A stretch of DNA of 64,000 nt, from NCBI RefSeq assembly GCF_014698445.1, contig NZ_JACJSZ010000001.1, positions 1 through 64,000 of the forward strand, read 5' to 3'. The notes under the pieces are model-generated. The model did not search any database. It saw only the letters and a program-made list of their open reading frames with translations, and was not told where the DNA came from. This DNA is from Microcystis elabens FACHB-917. Its GTDB lineage: Bacteria > Cyanobacteriota > Cyanobacteriia > PCC-6307 > Cyanobiaceae. This document shows positions 44,025 through 54,379 of this stretch, piece after piece. The stretch's first letter is position 1. Every line of letters starts with the position of its first letter. Made by a program: the position numbers and the translations under genes.

Positions 44025-47000
44025 TCAGCGCTGCTCCACCAGACTCTCGCTCTCCAGCACCAGTTGCCGCAGCCACTCCAGCCGTTCCGGCTCGGCCCCT
44101 TCCCAGAGGCCGCGATGGTGCGCCTCCAGAAGGCGTTCGGCCATGTCCCGCAGGGCCCAGGGGTTGGATCGCCCCAGAAACTCCCGCACGGCCCCGTCCT
44201 CCAGCCAGGCCGCGCTGATGGCGCCGTAGCCCCAGTCGGGGACGCGGCCGGTGCTGGCGTCGTAGGCGAACAGGTAATCGAGGCTGGCGGCCATCTCGAA
44301 GCCCCCCTTGTAGCCGTGCTCCTGCATGGCCCCGATCCAGCGGGGATTGAGCAGGCGGGAGCGCAGCACCTTGTCGAACTCCCGCTCGATCCTGTGCAGG
44401 CGGGGCCGCTGGCTGCGGGAGTGGTCTCCGAACCAGAGGGCCGGGGCCCGGCCCTGGAGCCGCTCGGCGGCGGCGCTGAGGCCTCCCTGGAACTGGTAGT
44501 AGTCGTCGGAATCGAGCAGATCGTGCTCCCGGTTGTCCTGGTTGTGCAGCACCACCTGCACCTGGGACAGGCGCTGTTCCAGACCGGCACGGTCCGCCGT
44601 GGCGTCGATGGCGCCGCCGCCGGCCCCATCGACCGGATCGCCGTCGTAGCGCCAGGCGCTCCAGTTCAGGAACGCCTCGCCGAGGTCGCCACGGTCCTCC
44701 CAGTGGCCGCTGTCGATCAGTCCCTGCAGTCCGGCCCCGTAGGCGCCCGGCGCCGATCCGTAGATGCGCCCTCCGTGGCCCTCCAGCCGGACCGACGCCG
44801 CTAGTGGGTTGTCGCCGGGCGCCTCGTCCAGCGCGGCGACGAGGCGGGTGGCGCGGTTGAACCAGCCCACCAGCTGGGGGAAGGCGTCGCGGAACAGGCC
44901 GGAGATGCGCAGGGTGACGTCCACCCGCGGGCGGCCCAGCAGGCGCAGGGGAATGACCTCCACATCCACCAGCCGGCGGGTGGGGCCATCCCAGACGGGA
45001 CGCACCCCCATCAGGGCCAGGGCCTGGCCGATGTCCTCGCCGCCGTTGCGCATGGTGGCGGTGCCCCAGACCGACAGGGCCAGAGTGCGCAGGTCGTCGC
45101 CCTGCTCCTGAAGATGGAGCTGCAGCAGCAGCTCGGCGCTGCGCCGCCCCAGGTCCCAGGCGGCCTCCGTCGGCAGGCCGCGCAGATCGACGCTGTAGAA
45201 GTTGCGCCCCGTCGGCAGCAGGTCCGGCCGTCCGCGGGTGGGGGCCCCGGACGGTCCGGCGGCGATCCGCTCCCCGGCCAGACCGGAGAGCAGGGCCTGC
45301 CGCTCGGCGTCGCCGCAGGCCTCCAGGGGCGGCAGCAGCGCCCGGCGCAGGTGCGCCAGAGCCCGTTCGGTCGCGTCCCCCATCGCCACGGGCGCCCCAG
45401 GCACCGCCGCCGGTGCGCCCGCGGCACCGGCCAGCTCCGCCTCCACTAGGGCCAGGGCGCGGGCCTCCAGCAGGGACACCCCGTCGCCGACATGGCGCAG
45501 CGGCGGACCGCTCCCCCGCAGGGGGGCGAGCCGGCCGCGGTCGGCGGCGGAGAGGGGCGCCTCCTCCAGATCCGACCAGGGGTCCAGATCCAGGGCCAGA
45601 TCCAGGGCCAGGGCCTGGGTGAGCCCGGGCACCCCCGCCTGGGGCGCCCGGGCCAGGCACAGCAACAGCTCGGCCCGCTTGACCGGCGCCGGCAGGGTGC
45701 CGAAGGTGTGGAGCCCGAGGCGGATCTGGGCCTCCTTGAGCTCGCACAGGTAACCGTCGGCCGCCTCCAGCCGCGCATCCGGGTCCCCCGGGGACGCGGC
45801 AGGCAGGTGCAGCTGCTCCAGCAGGGTGTCGAGCCGCTGCCGCAGCAACGGGGCACGGGCACTGCCCAGCTGACGCGCCTCCCAGTACTCATCCAGCAGG
45901 GCTTCGAGACCCTGCAGATCCCCGTGCAGCCCGGCCCGGCCCAGGGGTGGGGTGAGGTGATCGAGGATCACGGCCTGGGCGCGGCGCTTGGCCTGGCTGC
46001 CTTCGCCCGGGTCGTTGACGATGAACGGGTAGAGGTGGGGCAGGGGGCCGAGGGCCCACTCGGGGAAACAGTCCTGCGACAGCCCCAGGCCCTTCCCGGG
46101 CAGCCATTCGAGGTTGCCGTGCTTGCCCACGTGCACCACCACCTGGGCGCCGAACCGCTCCCGCAGCCACAGGTACTGGGCCAGATAGGCGTGGGTGGGG
46201 GGCAGATCGGGGCTGTGGTAGCTGAGGCTGGGATCCCGTTCGTAGCCGCGCTCGGGCTGGATCAGCACCAGCACCCGGCCGAAGCGCAGCCCGCGGATCG
46301 GAAAGGCCGTTCCCGGCCTCCCGTCCGCCCCCGCCTCCGGCTCCAGTCCCGCGTCCGCGTCCGGTGGCCCCCAGACGGCCTCCAGCCGCTGGCGGCCCTC
46401 CAACGGCAGGGTGGCGTACCAGGCCCGGTAGGCGTCCAGGGTCAGGTGATCCAGGGGCGGGCGATGGCCGCTCTCCGGGTCGTTGCTGCGACCCTCCAGC
46501 AGCCAGTGGATCAGGGCATCGCCATGGGCCGGCAGGGCAGCGGTGTCCCCCAGGTCGTAGCCGGCCGTGGCCAGCCAGCCGAGCATCAGGGCGGCACTGG
46601 CCGGGGTGTCGAGGCCGACGCCGTTGGCCAGGCGGCTGTCGCGGTTGGGATAGTTGGCCAGCACCAGGGCCACCCGGCGATCGCTGGCCGGGGTGCGGCG
46701 CAGGTCGATCCAGGCGGCGGTGAGGCGGGCGATCCAGTCAAGCCGCTCCCGCTCGGGTACGTAGCGGTGCAGGGCGGTGGCCAGGCTGTCGCTGGTGGCG
46801 CTCCGCTCCTTGAAGGCCCCCACCCGGGTGGTGAGCCGCCCGTCCAGCTCGGGCAGGGCGACCTGGAGGCTGAGATCGAGGGGCACCAGACCGATGCTGC
46901 TCGCACGCCAGGCCTCGCGGCTGCGGCCGCTGCAGAGCACCTGCAGCACCGGCACCCCCAGCCGTTCCCACAGCGGCGCCCCCAGGCCCGCCTCCTCGAA

Positions 47001-47786
47001 CGACACCGACGCGAAGCCCGTGCCGCAGAGCACCGCCGCCGCCCCCTCCCGGCCCAGCAGATCGGCCACCCCCCGCTGCACGGCGGCGTCCCGCAGGCTG
47101 CTCACCCACAGCGCCCTCGGAGCCAGCCCCCGGCCGCGCAGGGCCGCCAGCAGCGCCTCCATCAGGGCCAGATCCCCCGCCTGCCAGAGGGCCCGGTAGA
47201 GAATCACGCCGACCCGGGAACCGGGCTCGTCACGCCAGTCATGGGGGAGGGGATCGGCGCCCGGGGCGGGCCATGGGGGCTCGGGTGATTCACCGGCCAG
47301 CAGGGCGGCCAGGGTCCGCAGCAGCAGGCGCAGGTTGGCCGGCCCCCCCTCCCTCAGGCAGGCCGCGCAGGCCGATGCCAGGGGACCGTCGAGGGTGCCG
47401 AGGCCGGCCAGGGCCTGCTCCTCCTCGGTAGTGCCGGCCAGCACCAGCAGGTGGCGGCCCGCCGCCGCCGCGGCCCACTGGCGCAGGCACTCCAGCCCGT
47501 AGCTCCAGTGGCCGCGCCCCCCCAGCAGCCGCACCACCACCAGCCGGGTGGCGGCCAGGCTGGTGGCCACGTAGTGGTCGATCACCGCCGGGTGCTGCAG
47601 GGCCGCGAGGTTGAGGGCCCGCAGGGGGGCCGGCAGCAGTACCGGCTCGGTCTCCAGCAGCTGGGCCACCGCCAGCAGATCGGTGTCGGCGCTGCTGAGC
47701 AGCACCAGCGGCGCTGGTGGCTGCTCCACGTAGAGGGCGCCGTCGTCCTCCGTCCTGTCCCCGGCGATGGACGCGAGTCGATGCAT
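44025..47786 (-). CDS. cobN: Cobaltochelatase large subunit CobN
   Basis: The protein has 1,253 residues, the usual length. I chose the ATG at 47786 (MHRLASIAG), just inside the frame limit. CobN is the metal-binding subunit of the ATP-dependent cobalt chelatase and is homologous to ChlH of Mg-chelatase. Family segments are IRGLRFGRVLVLIQPERGYE with SYHSPDLPPTHAYLA, VVVHVGKHGNLEWLPGKGLG, GRNFYSVDLRGLP and SVWGTATMRNGGEDIGQAL. No cobS or cobT is in the window; in cyanobacteria ChlI/ChlD-type AAA partners may serve, which is inference. The metH two genes away uses the product coenzyme. Confidence 0.96.
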   Translation of the reverse strand: MHRLASIAGDRTEDDGALYVEQPPAPLVLLSSADTDLLAVAQLLETEPVLLPAPLRALNLAALQHPAVIDHYVATSLAATRLVVVRLLGGRGHWSYGLECLRQWAAAAAGRHLLVLAGTTEEEQALAGLGTLDGPLASACAACLREGGPANLRLLLRTLAALLAGESPEPPWPAPGADPLPHDWRDEPGSRVGVILYRALWQAGDLALMEALLAALRGRGLAPRALWVSSLRDAAVQRGVADLLGREGAAAVLCGTGFASVSFEEAGLGAPLWERLGVPVLQVLCSGRSREAWRASSIGLVPLDLSLQVALPELDGRLTTRVGAFKERSATSDSLATALHRYVPERERLDWIARLTAAWIDLRRTPASDRRVALVLANYPNRDSRLANGVGLDTPASAALMLGWLATAGYDLGDTAALPAHGDALIHWLLEGRSNDPESGHRPPLDHLTLDAYRAWYATLPLEGRQRLEAVWGPPDADAGLEPEAGADGRPGTAFPIRGLRFGRVLVLIQPERGYERDPSLSYHSPDLPPTHAYLAQYLWLRERFGAQVVVHVGKHGNLEWLPGKGLGLSQDCFPEWALGPLPHLYPFIVNDPGEGSQAKRRAQAVILDHLTPPLGRAGLHGDLQGLEALLDEYWEARQLGSARAPLLRQRLDTLLEQLHLPAASPGDPDARLEAADGYLCELKEAQIRLGLHTFGTLPAPVKRAELLLCLARAPQAGVPGLTQALALDLALDLDPWSDLEEAPLSAADRGRLAPLRGSGPPLRHVGDGVSLLEARALALVEAELAGAAGAPAAVPGAPVAMGDATERALAHLRRALLPPLEACGDAERQALLSGLAGERIAAGPSGAPTRGRPDLLPTGRNFYSVDLRGLPTEAAWDLGRRSAELLLQLHLQEQGDDLRTLALSVWGTATMRNGGEDIGQALALMGVRPVWDGPTRRLVDVEVIPLRLLGRPRVDVTLRISGLFRDAFPQLVGWFNRATRLVAALDEAPGDNPLAASVRLEGHGGRIYGSAPGAYGAGLQGLIDSGHWEDRGDLGEAFLNWSAWRYDGDPVDGAGGGAIDATADRAGLEQRLSQVQVVLHNQDNREHDLLDSDDYYQFQGGLSAAAERLQGRAPALWFGDHSRSQRPRLHRIEREFDKVLRSRLLNPRWIGAMQEHGYKGGFEMAASLDYLFAYDASTGRVPDWGYGAISAAWLEDGAVREFLGRSNPWALRDMAERLLEAHHRGLWEGAEPERLEWLRQLVLESESLVEQR

Positions 47787-47839
47787 CCCCCCATCCTGCC
47801 GAACGCGATGAGAAGATCGCATCGTCGCCACCGCCCTCC

Positions 47840-48757
47840 ATGCACCAGTTCCTGCCCTATGCCTGGTTCGGCGGACGATGTGTCCCCTTTGCCGAGGCCA
47901 CCCTCTCGGTGGCCACCCATGCGCTGCACTACGGCACGGGCGCCTTCGGCGGCATGCGGGCCCTTCCCAACCCCGCCGACACCAGCGAGATCCTGCTGTT
48001 CCGTGTCGACCGCCATGCCCGCCGGCTGAGCCAGAGCGCCCGGCTGCTGCTGACGGAGCTGCCGGAGGAGACGGTCCATCACGCCATCACGACCTTTCTG
48101 CAGGCCAACCGGCCCACCTGCCCGATCTATCTGCGGCCCTTCGTCTACACCAGCGACCTGGGCATCGCCCCGCGGCTGCACAACATCCAGACCGACTTCC
48201 TCATCTACGGCATCGAGATGGGCGACTATCTCTCCCCCGAGGGTGTGAGCTGCCGGATCAGCAGCTGGTGCCGCCAGGAGGACCGCTCCCTGCCCCTGAG
48301 GGGCAAGATCAGCGGCGCCTACATCACCAGTTCGCTGGCCAAAACGGAAGCGGTCAAGAGCGGCTTCGACGAGGCCCTTCTGCTCAACAGCCGCGGCAAG
48401 GTGAGCGAGGCCAGCGGCATGAACCTGTTCATCGTCCGCGACGGTGTGCTGATCACTCCCGGCGTCGATCAGGACATCCTCGAGGGCATCACCCGCGCCA
48501 GCATCATGGAGCTGGCCCGGGCGATGGACATCCCCGTGCTCGAGCGGGCGGTCGACAAGACCGAGCTGATGATCGCGGACGAGGTGTTCCTCAGCGGCAC
48601 CGCCGCCCGGGTCACACCGGTGCGCCGTATCGAGTCCACCGACCTCTCCAGCCACCGCCCCGTGATGGAGCGTCTGCGTGACCGCCTCACGGCGATCACG
48701 GAGGGCCGGGATCCCTCCTATGACCACTGGGTCACCCGCATCCGCCTCGACGCCTGA
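47840..48757 (+). CDS. ilvE: Branched-chain amino acid aminotransferase
   Basis: The protein has 305 residues, a class IV PLP aminotransferase. It catalyses the last step of valine, leucine and isoleucine synthesis. Motifs are [30 protein letters not shown], the PLP Lys in [18 protein letters not shown], and the cofactor-binding [19 protein letters not shown] with DILEGITR. It is divergent from cobN, 53 bases apart. Its stop shares one base with the metH start (TGATG). Confidence 0.95.
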   Translation: MHQFLPYAWFGGRCVPFAEATLSVATHALHYGTGAFGGMRALPNPADTSEILLFRVDRHARRLSQSARLLLTELPEETVHHAITTFLQANRPTCPIYLRPFVYTSDLGIAPRLHNIQTDFLIYGIEMGDYLSPEGVSCRISSWCRQEDRSLPLRGKISGAYITSSLAKTEAVKSGFDEALLLNSRGKVSEASGMNLFIVRDGVLITPGVDQDILEGITRASIMELARAMDIPVLERAVDKTELMIADEVFLSGTAARVTPVRRIESTDLSSHRPVMERLRDRLTAITEGRDPSYDHWVTRIRLDA

Positions 48758-51700
48758 TGCTCGCCACCGCCGCCGTCCACCAGCCCACCGACCGCATCGG
48801 CTTCCTCGACTGGCTGCATGGTCCGACCCGGCCGGTGCTCGTCTTCGACGGGGCCACGGGCACGTCCCTGCAGGCGATGAACCTCACGGCGGAGGATTTC
48901 GGGGGTGCGGCCCTGGAGGGCTGCAACGAGAACCTCGTCTTCACCAGGCCCGATGCGGTGCAGGCCGTCCACCGCCAGTTCCTGGAGGTGGGCTGCGACG
49001 TGATCGAGACCGACACCTTCGGAGCCGCCTCGATCGTGCTGGCCGAGTACGGACTCGAGGACCAGGCCTTCGCCCTCAACCGCCGGGCCGCCGAGCTGGC
49101 CCGTGAAATGGCCGCCGCCTGGAGCACCCCCGACAAGCCCCGGTTCGTGGCCGGATCGATGGGGCCCACCACCAAGCTGCCCACCCTCGGCCACATCGAC
49201 TTCGACACGATGAAGGCCTCCTTCCGGGAGCAGGCCGCGGGCCTGATCGCCGGTGACGTCGATCTGTTCATCGTCGAGACCTGCCAGGACGTGCTGCAGA
49301 TCAAGGCCGCCCTCCAGGGCATCGAGGAGGCCTTCGCCGCCGCCGGGGAACGGCGGCCGCTGATGGTCTCGGTGACGATGGAGACCACCGGCACCATGCT
49401 GGTGGGGTCCGACATCGCCGCGGTGGTGGCGATCCTGGAACCGTTCCCCATCGACGTGCTCGGCCTCAACTGCGCCACCGGTCCGGAGCAGATGAAGGAG
49501 CACATCCGCTACCTGAGCCAGCACAGCCCCTTCGTGGTCAGCTGCATCCCCAATGCGGGGCTGCCGGAGAACATCGGTGGGGTGGCCCACTACCGGCTCA
49601 CCCCCACCGAGATGCGGATGCAGCTGATGCATTTCGTCGAGGATCTGGGGGTGCAGGTGATCGGCGGCTGCTGCGGCACCACCCCGGCCCACATCGGCGC
49701 CCTGGCGGACCTCGCCGCCGGTCTGAAGCCGGCCCCCCGCGAGGTGCGGCTGCCCCGGCAGCGCCTGGAGAGGCCTCCGCTCCACTACGAGCCGGCGGTG
49801 GCCTCGATCTACGGCGTCACCCCCTACCTCCAGGACAACTCCTTCCTGATCATCGGCGAGCGTCTCAATGCCAGCGGCTCGAAGAAGGTACGCGAGCTGC
49901 TCAATGCCGAAGACTGGGACGGCCTGGTGGCGGTGGCCCGGGGCCAGGTGAAGGAGAACGCCCACGTGCTCGACGTGAACGTCGACTACGTGGGGCGCGA
50001 TGGGGTGAAGGACATGCACGATCTGGTGAGCCGCCTGGTCACCAACGTCAACCTGCCGCTGATGCTCGATTCCACCGAGTGGCAGAAGATGGAGGCCGGC
50101 CTCAAGGTGGCCGGCGGCAAGTGCATCCTCAACTCCACCAACTACGAGGACGGCGACGAGCGCTTCTTCAAGGTGCTTGAACTGGCCCGCGACTACGGCG
50201 CCGGCGTGGTGGTGGGCACGATCGACGAGGAGGGCATGGCCCGCACGGCCGAGCGCAAGTTCGCCATCGCCCAGCGGGCCTACCGCGATGCGCTCGAATT
50301 CGGCCTGCCGGCCCACGAGATCTTCTACGACCCCCTCGCCCTGCCCATCTCCACCGGCATCGAGGAGGACCGCGGCAATGCGGCCGCCACGATCGACGCC
50401 ATCCGCCGGATCCGCCATGATCTACCCGGCGTGCATGTGGTGCTGGGGGTCAGCAACGTCAGCTTCGGGCTCTCCCCGGCCGCCCGTATCGTGCTCAACT
50501 CCGTCTTCCTGCACGACTGCTGTGCCACGGGCATGGATGCGGCGATCGTCAGCCCGGCCAAGATCCTTCCCCTGGCCAAGATCAGCGAGGAGCATCAGCG
50601 GATCTGCCGCGACCTGATCCACGACCGCCGGCGGTTCGAGGACGGCATCTGCGTGCATGATCCGCTCACCCTGCTGACCAGCGAATTCGAAGGGGTGAGC
50701 GCCAGGGAGGCCCGGGCCTCCGGACCATCCCTGGCCGATCTGCCCCTCGAGGAGCGGCTCAGGCAGCACATCATCGACGGTGAACGCATCGGTCTGGAGG
50801 CCTCCCTGCAGGAGGCTCTGGCGGAGCATCCGCCGCTGAAGATCATCAACACCTTTCTGCTCGATGGCATGAAGGTGGTGGGTGAACTGTTCGGCTCCGG
50901 GCAGATGCAGCTGCCCTTCGTGCTGCAGAGCGCCGAGACCATGAAGGCCGCCGTCGCCTTCCTCGAACCGCACATGGAGAGGCAGGAAGGGGAATCGAGC
51001 AGCAAGGGCAAGTTTCTGATCGCCACCGTCAAGGGCGACGTTCACGACATCGGCAAGAATCTGGTGGACATCATCCTTACCAACAATGGCTATGAGGTGG
51101 TGAATCTGGGCATCAAGCAGAACGTCGACACGATCGTCGAGGCCCAGCGGAAGCACGGGGCCGACTGCATCGCCATGAGCGGCCTGCTGGTGAAATCCAC
51201 CGCGTTCATGAAGGACAACCTGGAAACCTTCAACGAGGTGGGCATCTCCGTTCCCGTCATCCTCGGCGGTGCGGCGCTGACGCCACGTTTCGTCAATGGC
51301 GACTGCCGCCAGGCCTACCTGGGCCAGGTGATCTACGGCCGCGACGCCTTCGCCGACCTGCGCTTCATGGATGCCCTGATGGAGGCCAAAGCGGCAGGTC
51401 GCTGGGACGATCACCAGGGCTTCCTGGATGGCGCTCCCGAGGGGCTGGGGCTGGGAGAGCCGGCCTCGACAGCGGCGGCTGACGATCCGGGCGAGGCGTC
51501 CTTGGAGCCTGGAGAAGGTACGACACCGGCCGAACCTGGGGCGGCTCAGGCGGTGGCGGCCGGCAGCGACGAACGCTCCGCGGCGGTGCCGGCCGAACCG
51601 GCCCTCACGCCCCCCTTCTGGAGCACCCGGGTGCTCACCGAGGCCGAGATCAACCTGGATGAGGTGTTCGCCTACCTGGATCGCAACGCCCTCTTCGCCG

Positions 51701-52449
51701 GCCAGTGGCAGCTGCGCAAGACCCAGCAGCAGAGCCGCCAGAACTATGAGGCCATGCTGGCCGAGAAGGCGGAGCCGGTGCTGCAGGAGTGGCTCGACAG
51801 GTGCCGCCTGGAGGGTCTGCTCACCCCCCGGGTGGCCTACGGCTATTTCCCCTGCGGCCGCGCCGGCAATGCCCTGGTGGTGTTCGACCCTGCGGCGATG
51901 GCCGAAGGAGCTCCGGCCACCAGTGGCGGCGGCGAGCTGGGCCGTTTCGTGCTGCCGCGCCAGCGCAGCGGCAACCGCTACTGCATCGCCGATTTCTACC
52001 GCGACCTGGAAACGGGTCCCGCCGGCGACCCGCTGCCGGCGGACGTGCTGCCGATGCAGGCCGTCACCATGGGCGAGGGGGCCACCCGCTTCGCCCAGGA
52101 GCTCTTTCGGGCCGACCTCTACAGCGACTACCTCTACTTCCACGGCCTGGCGGTCCAGATGGCCGAGGCCCTGGCCGAATGGACCCATGCCCGGATCCGC
52201 CGGGAGATGGGCTTCGCCGCCGACGAGCCCACGGCCCTGCGGGACGTGCTGGCCCAGCGCTACCGGGGCAGCCGTTACTCCTTCGGCTATCCCGCCTGTC
52301 CGAACGTGGCCGACTCGCGCCAGCAGCTCGTCTGGCTGGGCACCGACCGCATCGGCCTGACGATGGACGAGAGCGACCAGCTGGAGCCGGAGCAGAGCAC
52401 CACCGCCCTGGTGGCCCTGCACAGCCAGGCCCGGTACTTCAGCGCCTGA
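48757..52449 (+). CDS. metH: Cobalamin-dependent methionine synthase
   Basis: The protein has 1,230 residues. It methylates homocysteine from methyl-THF through methylcobalamin. The homocysteine domain has zinc Cys residues 239 (GLNCATG) and 305/306 (GGCCGTTP). The folate domain starts near [15 protein letters not shown]. The B12 domain has the DxHxxG motif at D761, H763 and G766 ([16 protein letters not shown]). The reactivation domain ends with [14 protein letters not shown] and [15 protein letters not shown] Pro/Ala/Glu-rich linker of ~55 residues (~893-948) separates the B12 and activation domains. It starts on the last base of the ilvE stop. Confidence 0.97.
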   Translation: MLATAAVHQPTDRIGFLDWLHGPTRPVLVFDGATGTSLQAMNLTAEDFGGAALEGCNENLVFTRPDAVQAVHRQFLEVGCDVIETDTFGAASIVLAEYGLEDQAFALNRRAAELAREMAAAWSTPDKPRFVAGSMGPTTKLPTLGHIDFDTMKASFREQAAGLIAGDVDLFIVETCQDVLQIKAALQGIEEAFAAAGERRPLMVSVTMETTGTMLVGSDIAAVVAILEPFPIDVLGLNCATGPEQMKEHIRYLSQHSPFVVSCIPNAGLPENIGGVAHYRLTPTEMRMQLMHFVEDLGVQVIGGCCGTTPAHIGALADLAAGLKPAPREVRLPRQRLERPPLHYEPAVASIYGVTPYLQDNSFLIIGERLNASGSKKVRELLNAEDWDGLVAVARGQVKENAHVLDVNVDYVGRDGVKDMHDLVSRLVTNVNLPLMLDSTEWQKMEAGLKVAGGKCILNSTNYEDGDERFFKVLELARDYGAGVVVGTIDEEGMARTAERKFAIAQRAYRDALEFGLPAHEIFYDPLALPISTGIEEDRGNAAATIDAIRRIRHDLPGVHVVLGVSNVSFGLSPAARIVLNSVFLHDCCATGMDAAIVSPAKILPLAKISEEHQRICRDLIHDRRRFEDGICVHDPLTLLTSEFEGVSAREARASGPSLADLPLEERLRQHIIDGERIGLEASLQEALAEHPPLKIINTFLLDGMKVVGELFGSGQMQLPFVLQSAETMKAAVAFLEPHMERQEGESSSKGKFLIATVKGDVHDIGKNLVDIILTNNGYEVVNLGIKQNVDTIVEAQRKHGADCIAMSGLLVKSTAFMKDNLETFNEVGISVPVILGGAALTPRFVNGDCRQAYLGQVIYGRDAFADLRFMDALMEAKAAGRWDDHQGFLDGAPEGLGLGEPASTAAADDPGEASLEPGEGTTPAEPGAAQAVAAGSDERSAAVPAEPALTPPFWSTRVLTEAEINLDEVFAYLDRNALFAGQWQLRKTQQQSRQNYEAMLAEKAEPVLQEWLDRCRLEGLLTPRVAYGYFPCGRAGNALVVFDPAAMAEGAPATSGGGELGRFVLPRQRSGNRYCIADFYRDLETGPAGDPLPADVLPMQAVTMGEGATRFAQELFRADLYSDYLYFHGLAVQMAEALAEWTHARIRREMGFAADEPTALRDVLAQRYRGSRYSFGYPACPNVADSRQQLVWLGTDRIGLTMDESDQLEPEQSTTALVALHSQARYFSA

Positions 52450-52500
52450 GGCCGGCCCCCCGGCCGTGGCAGGCTTTGGGCACCCTTCGCATCCCTGGCC

Positions 52501-52773
52501 ATGGCCATCGCAGGACCCGGCGGCGTCGATGACGCCATCGCGGCGGGCGTGGATCTGGACGGCTCCCCGATCCCTCCCGCCATGCTCGCCCTCTACGGCG
52601 AAGTGATGGAACTGGAGAGCCGCCGGGCCCGCAGCGGAGTGAAGAAGTCGATGCGCAACCGCATCGTCCGCACCGGCGCCAAGCACATGGATCGCCTCAC
52701 CCTCGACCAGCGCCTGCGGGAAGCGGGCTGGGAGGGCCTCAAGGACAAGGAGATCGCCTTCTTCTACGGCTGA
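52501..52773 (+). CDS. Small conserved hypothetical protein
   Basis: The protein has 90 residues from the ATG at 52501. An N-terminal part with SPIPPAMLALYGEVMELESR is followed by a basic helix (GVKKSMRNRIVRTGAKHMDR) and an acidic end (LDQRLREAGWEGLKDKEIAF). It has no membrane segment. I recall similar small proteins in cyanobacteria but cannot name a family with confidence. A GC-rich perfect hairpin lies between metH and this gene (52450-52465). Confidence 0.75.
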   Translation: MAIAGPGGVDDAIAAGVDLDGSPIPPAMLALYGEVMELESRRARSGVKKSMRNRIVRTGAKHMDRLTLDQRLREAGWEGLKDKEIAFFYG

Positions 52774-52834
52774 GGACGGGGGCTGAAGGCCGTCCAAGGC
52801 CGAGAGCGGCACGGTGAGGGGCCGGCTGCAGGAC

Positions 52835-53062
52835 TCAGCTGCAGAGCTCCTCCAGGCTGTCGATCACGTCCTGCTGAAAGGCGTCGAGGGCATCGGAATC
52901 GCTCAGGTCGATCCCCTCACCGGCGGCGTTCTGGGTGAGCTCCTGGAAGTGGAAGGCCCCCTCGCCATGGGCCAGAAACTCCATGGCGGAGGGCTCACCG
53001 CTTTCCTTGTAGGCGTCGCAGAGGGCCAGGAAGGCCGCATCCTCGGTGAAATCCCAGCTCAT
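52835..53062 (-). CDS. Small acidic hypothetical protein
   Basis: The protein has 75 residues from the ATG at 53062. The protein is strongly acidic and helical (FTEDAAFLALCDAYKESGEP, DALDAFQQDVIDSLEEL) with one short GEGAFHFQELTQ segment. It is convergent with the 90-residue protein; the 61 bases between them include a hairpin at 52774-52795. I do not recognise a family. The regular codon use and compact helical pattern support a real gene. Confidence 0.72.
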   Translation of the reverse strand: MSWDFTEDAAFLALCDAYKESGEPSAMEFLAHGEGAFHFQELTQNAAGEGIDLSDSDALDAFQQDVIDSLEELCS

Positions 53063-53178
53063 GAAGGGGGTCGTGCTGAAAGACCTTTAACCCCTCTCCC
53101 CCGGAATTCGTCAACCTCCTGGAGGCAGTTTGTGCCAGTCCTCCGTCAGACTCTCCCCGTCTCCGTACCGCGCCGGCC

Positions 53179-53565
53179 TTGGTCGCCTCCCCCTTGCAGC
53201 CCCCTGCCGAAAGCCGCAATGTGCTGGGAGAACCGTTGCAGGAGTGTGGTTGTGCCCCCCTCACGGGATGGTTCCGGGACGGCTACTGCCATGCCGATTC
53301 CGGTGATGTGGGGCGGCACACGGTCTGCTGCGTGGTCAACGAGTCGTTCCTGACCTACAGCCGCGCCCAGGGCAACGATCTCTCGACGCCGGTGCCGGCC
53401 TGCAACTTCCCGGGCCTGCGTCCCGGGGACCACTGGTGCGTCTGTGCCGCCCGCTGGTTGGAGGCCTACGAGGACGGCATGGCCCCACCGGTGCGGCTGG
53501 AGAGTTCCGCCCTGTCCACCCTCGAGGTGATCCCCCTGGAGATCCTGCGCAGCCACGCCGCCTGA
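53179..53565 (+). CDS. DUF2237 family protein
   Basis: The protein has 128 residues from a TTG start. Later GTG codons would remove the conserved beginning NVLGEPLQECGCAPLTGWFR. The DUF2237 pattern is complete: RDGYCHADSGDVGRHTVCCV, ESFLTYSRAQGNDLSTP and FPGLRPGDHWCVCAARWLEA. Conserved Cys and His residues suggest metal binding, but no function is established for the family. It stands alone between two minus-strand genes. Confidence 0.88.
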   Translation: MVASPLQPPAESRNVLGEPLQECGCAPLTGWFRDGYCHADSGDVGRHTVCCVVNESFLTYSRAQGNDLSTPVPACNFPGLRPGDHWCVCAARWLEAYEDGMAPPVRLESSALSTLEVIPLEILRSHAA

Positions 53566-53587
53566 GACGCGTCCTTCCTCCGGGGGC

Positions 53588-54316
53588 TCACCAGGGAATC
53601 GGCTGGCCGTCCCAGGCCAGGAAGGCCCCGCTGTCGGCGGCCGTCCGGCCCTCGAGCACATCGAGCAGGTGGCCGGCGGCCCGCTCCGGGCTGAACAGGG
53701 CCGAGGGCGGCACGGAGCCTCCAAAGGGGGCCGAGAGCGGGGTGGCGGTGGTGCCGGGATGGAGCAGGGTCACGCAGGCCTGGGGGAGGCGGCGCTGCCA
53801 CTCGATCGCCAGGGTGCGCAGCAGCTGGTTCTGGGCCGCCTTGGCGGCCCGGTAGGCGTACCAGCCGCCGAGGCGGTTGTCGCCGATGCTGCCCACCCGG
53901 GCCGACAGGCTGGCGAAATGCACCGGCCGGTCGCGTGGCAAGGCGGCTTCGATGGCCTGGGCCAGCAGCAGGGGCCCGAAGGCGTTGACGGCGAAGCTGC
54001 GCTCCAGGGCCCGGCGGCTCACCTGGGAGAGGCGTTTCTCCGGCTGCAGGGGGCCGTCGTGGAGCAGCCCGGCGGTGTTGATCACGACCCGGAGCGGGTT
54101 GAGGTCGCCGGCGGCCGTGGCGGCCAGCCTGGCCAGGCTGGCGTCCTCGGCGAGGTCGAGGGGGAGGTCGGCCCCGCGACGGCCCGCGGTGCGGACCCGC
54201 AGACCAGGCGCCCGCCGGGCCAGCTCGGCCGCCAGCTCCTGGCCGATGCCCCCCGGGCCGACGATCAGGGCCTGACCGTCCCAGTCGTGCCAGCAGGGGG
54301 GCGTGGCGGCGGGCAT
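53588..54316 (-). CDS. Short-chain dehydrogenase/reductase
   Basis: The protein has 242 residues from the ATG at 54316; an ATG at 54352 would add 12. The SDR features are a nucleotide motif ALIVGPGGIGQELAAELA, the NAG motif in VVINTAGLLHDGPL, the catalytic Ser region FASLSARVGSIG and the YxxxK pair in WYAYRAAKAAQNQLLR. The first glycine motif is GPGGIGQ rather than the usual GxxxGIG spacing seen in many SDRs. The substrate is unknown. It is divergent from gpsA by 63 bases. Confidence 0.88.
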   Translation of the reverse strand: MPAATPPCWHDWDGQALIVGPGGIGQELAAELARRAPGLRVRTAGRRGADLPLDLAEDASLARLAATAAGDLNPLRVVINTAGLLHDGPLQPEKRLSQVSRRALERSFAVNAFGPLLLAQAIEAALPRDRPVHFASLSARVGSIGDNRLGGWYAYRAAKAAQNQLLRTLAIEWQRRLPQACVTLLHPGTTATPLSAPFGGSVPPSALFSPERAAGHLLDVLEGRTAADSGAFLAWDGQPIPW

Positions 54317-54379
54317 GGCGGGTGGGCGGATGGCGCATGATGGCAGTTCCATCCGGGGAACCGCCCCGCGCGTCGGTCC

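Noticed and set aside
47787-47839. Possible cobalamin riboswitch between cobN and ilvE
   Set aside because: The 53-base gap is too short for a B12 riboswitch and shows no B12-box-like sequence.
52450-52465. GGCCGG/CCGGCC hairpin after metH as a terminator
   Set aside because: It has no T-run on either side; with such GC content a six-pair stem may be chance.
52774-52795. GGACGG/CCGTCC hairpin between two convergent small genes as a terminator
   Set aside because: The stem is short with a ten-base loop and no T-run.
50422-52812. Minus-strand open frame of 796 codons inside metH
   Set aside because: metH motifs are complete on the plus strand; the opposite frame is a GC-rich shadow.
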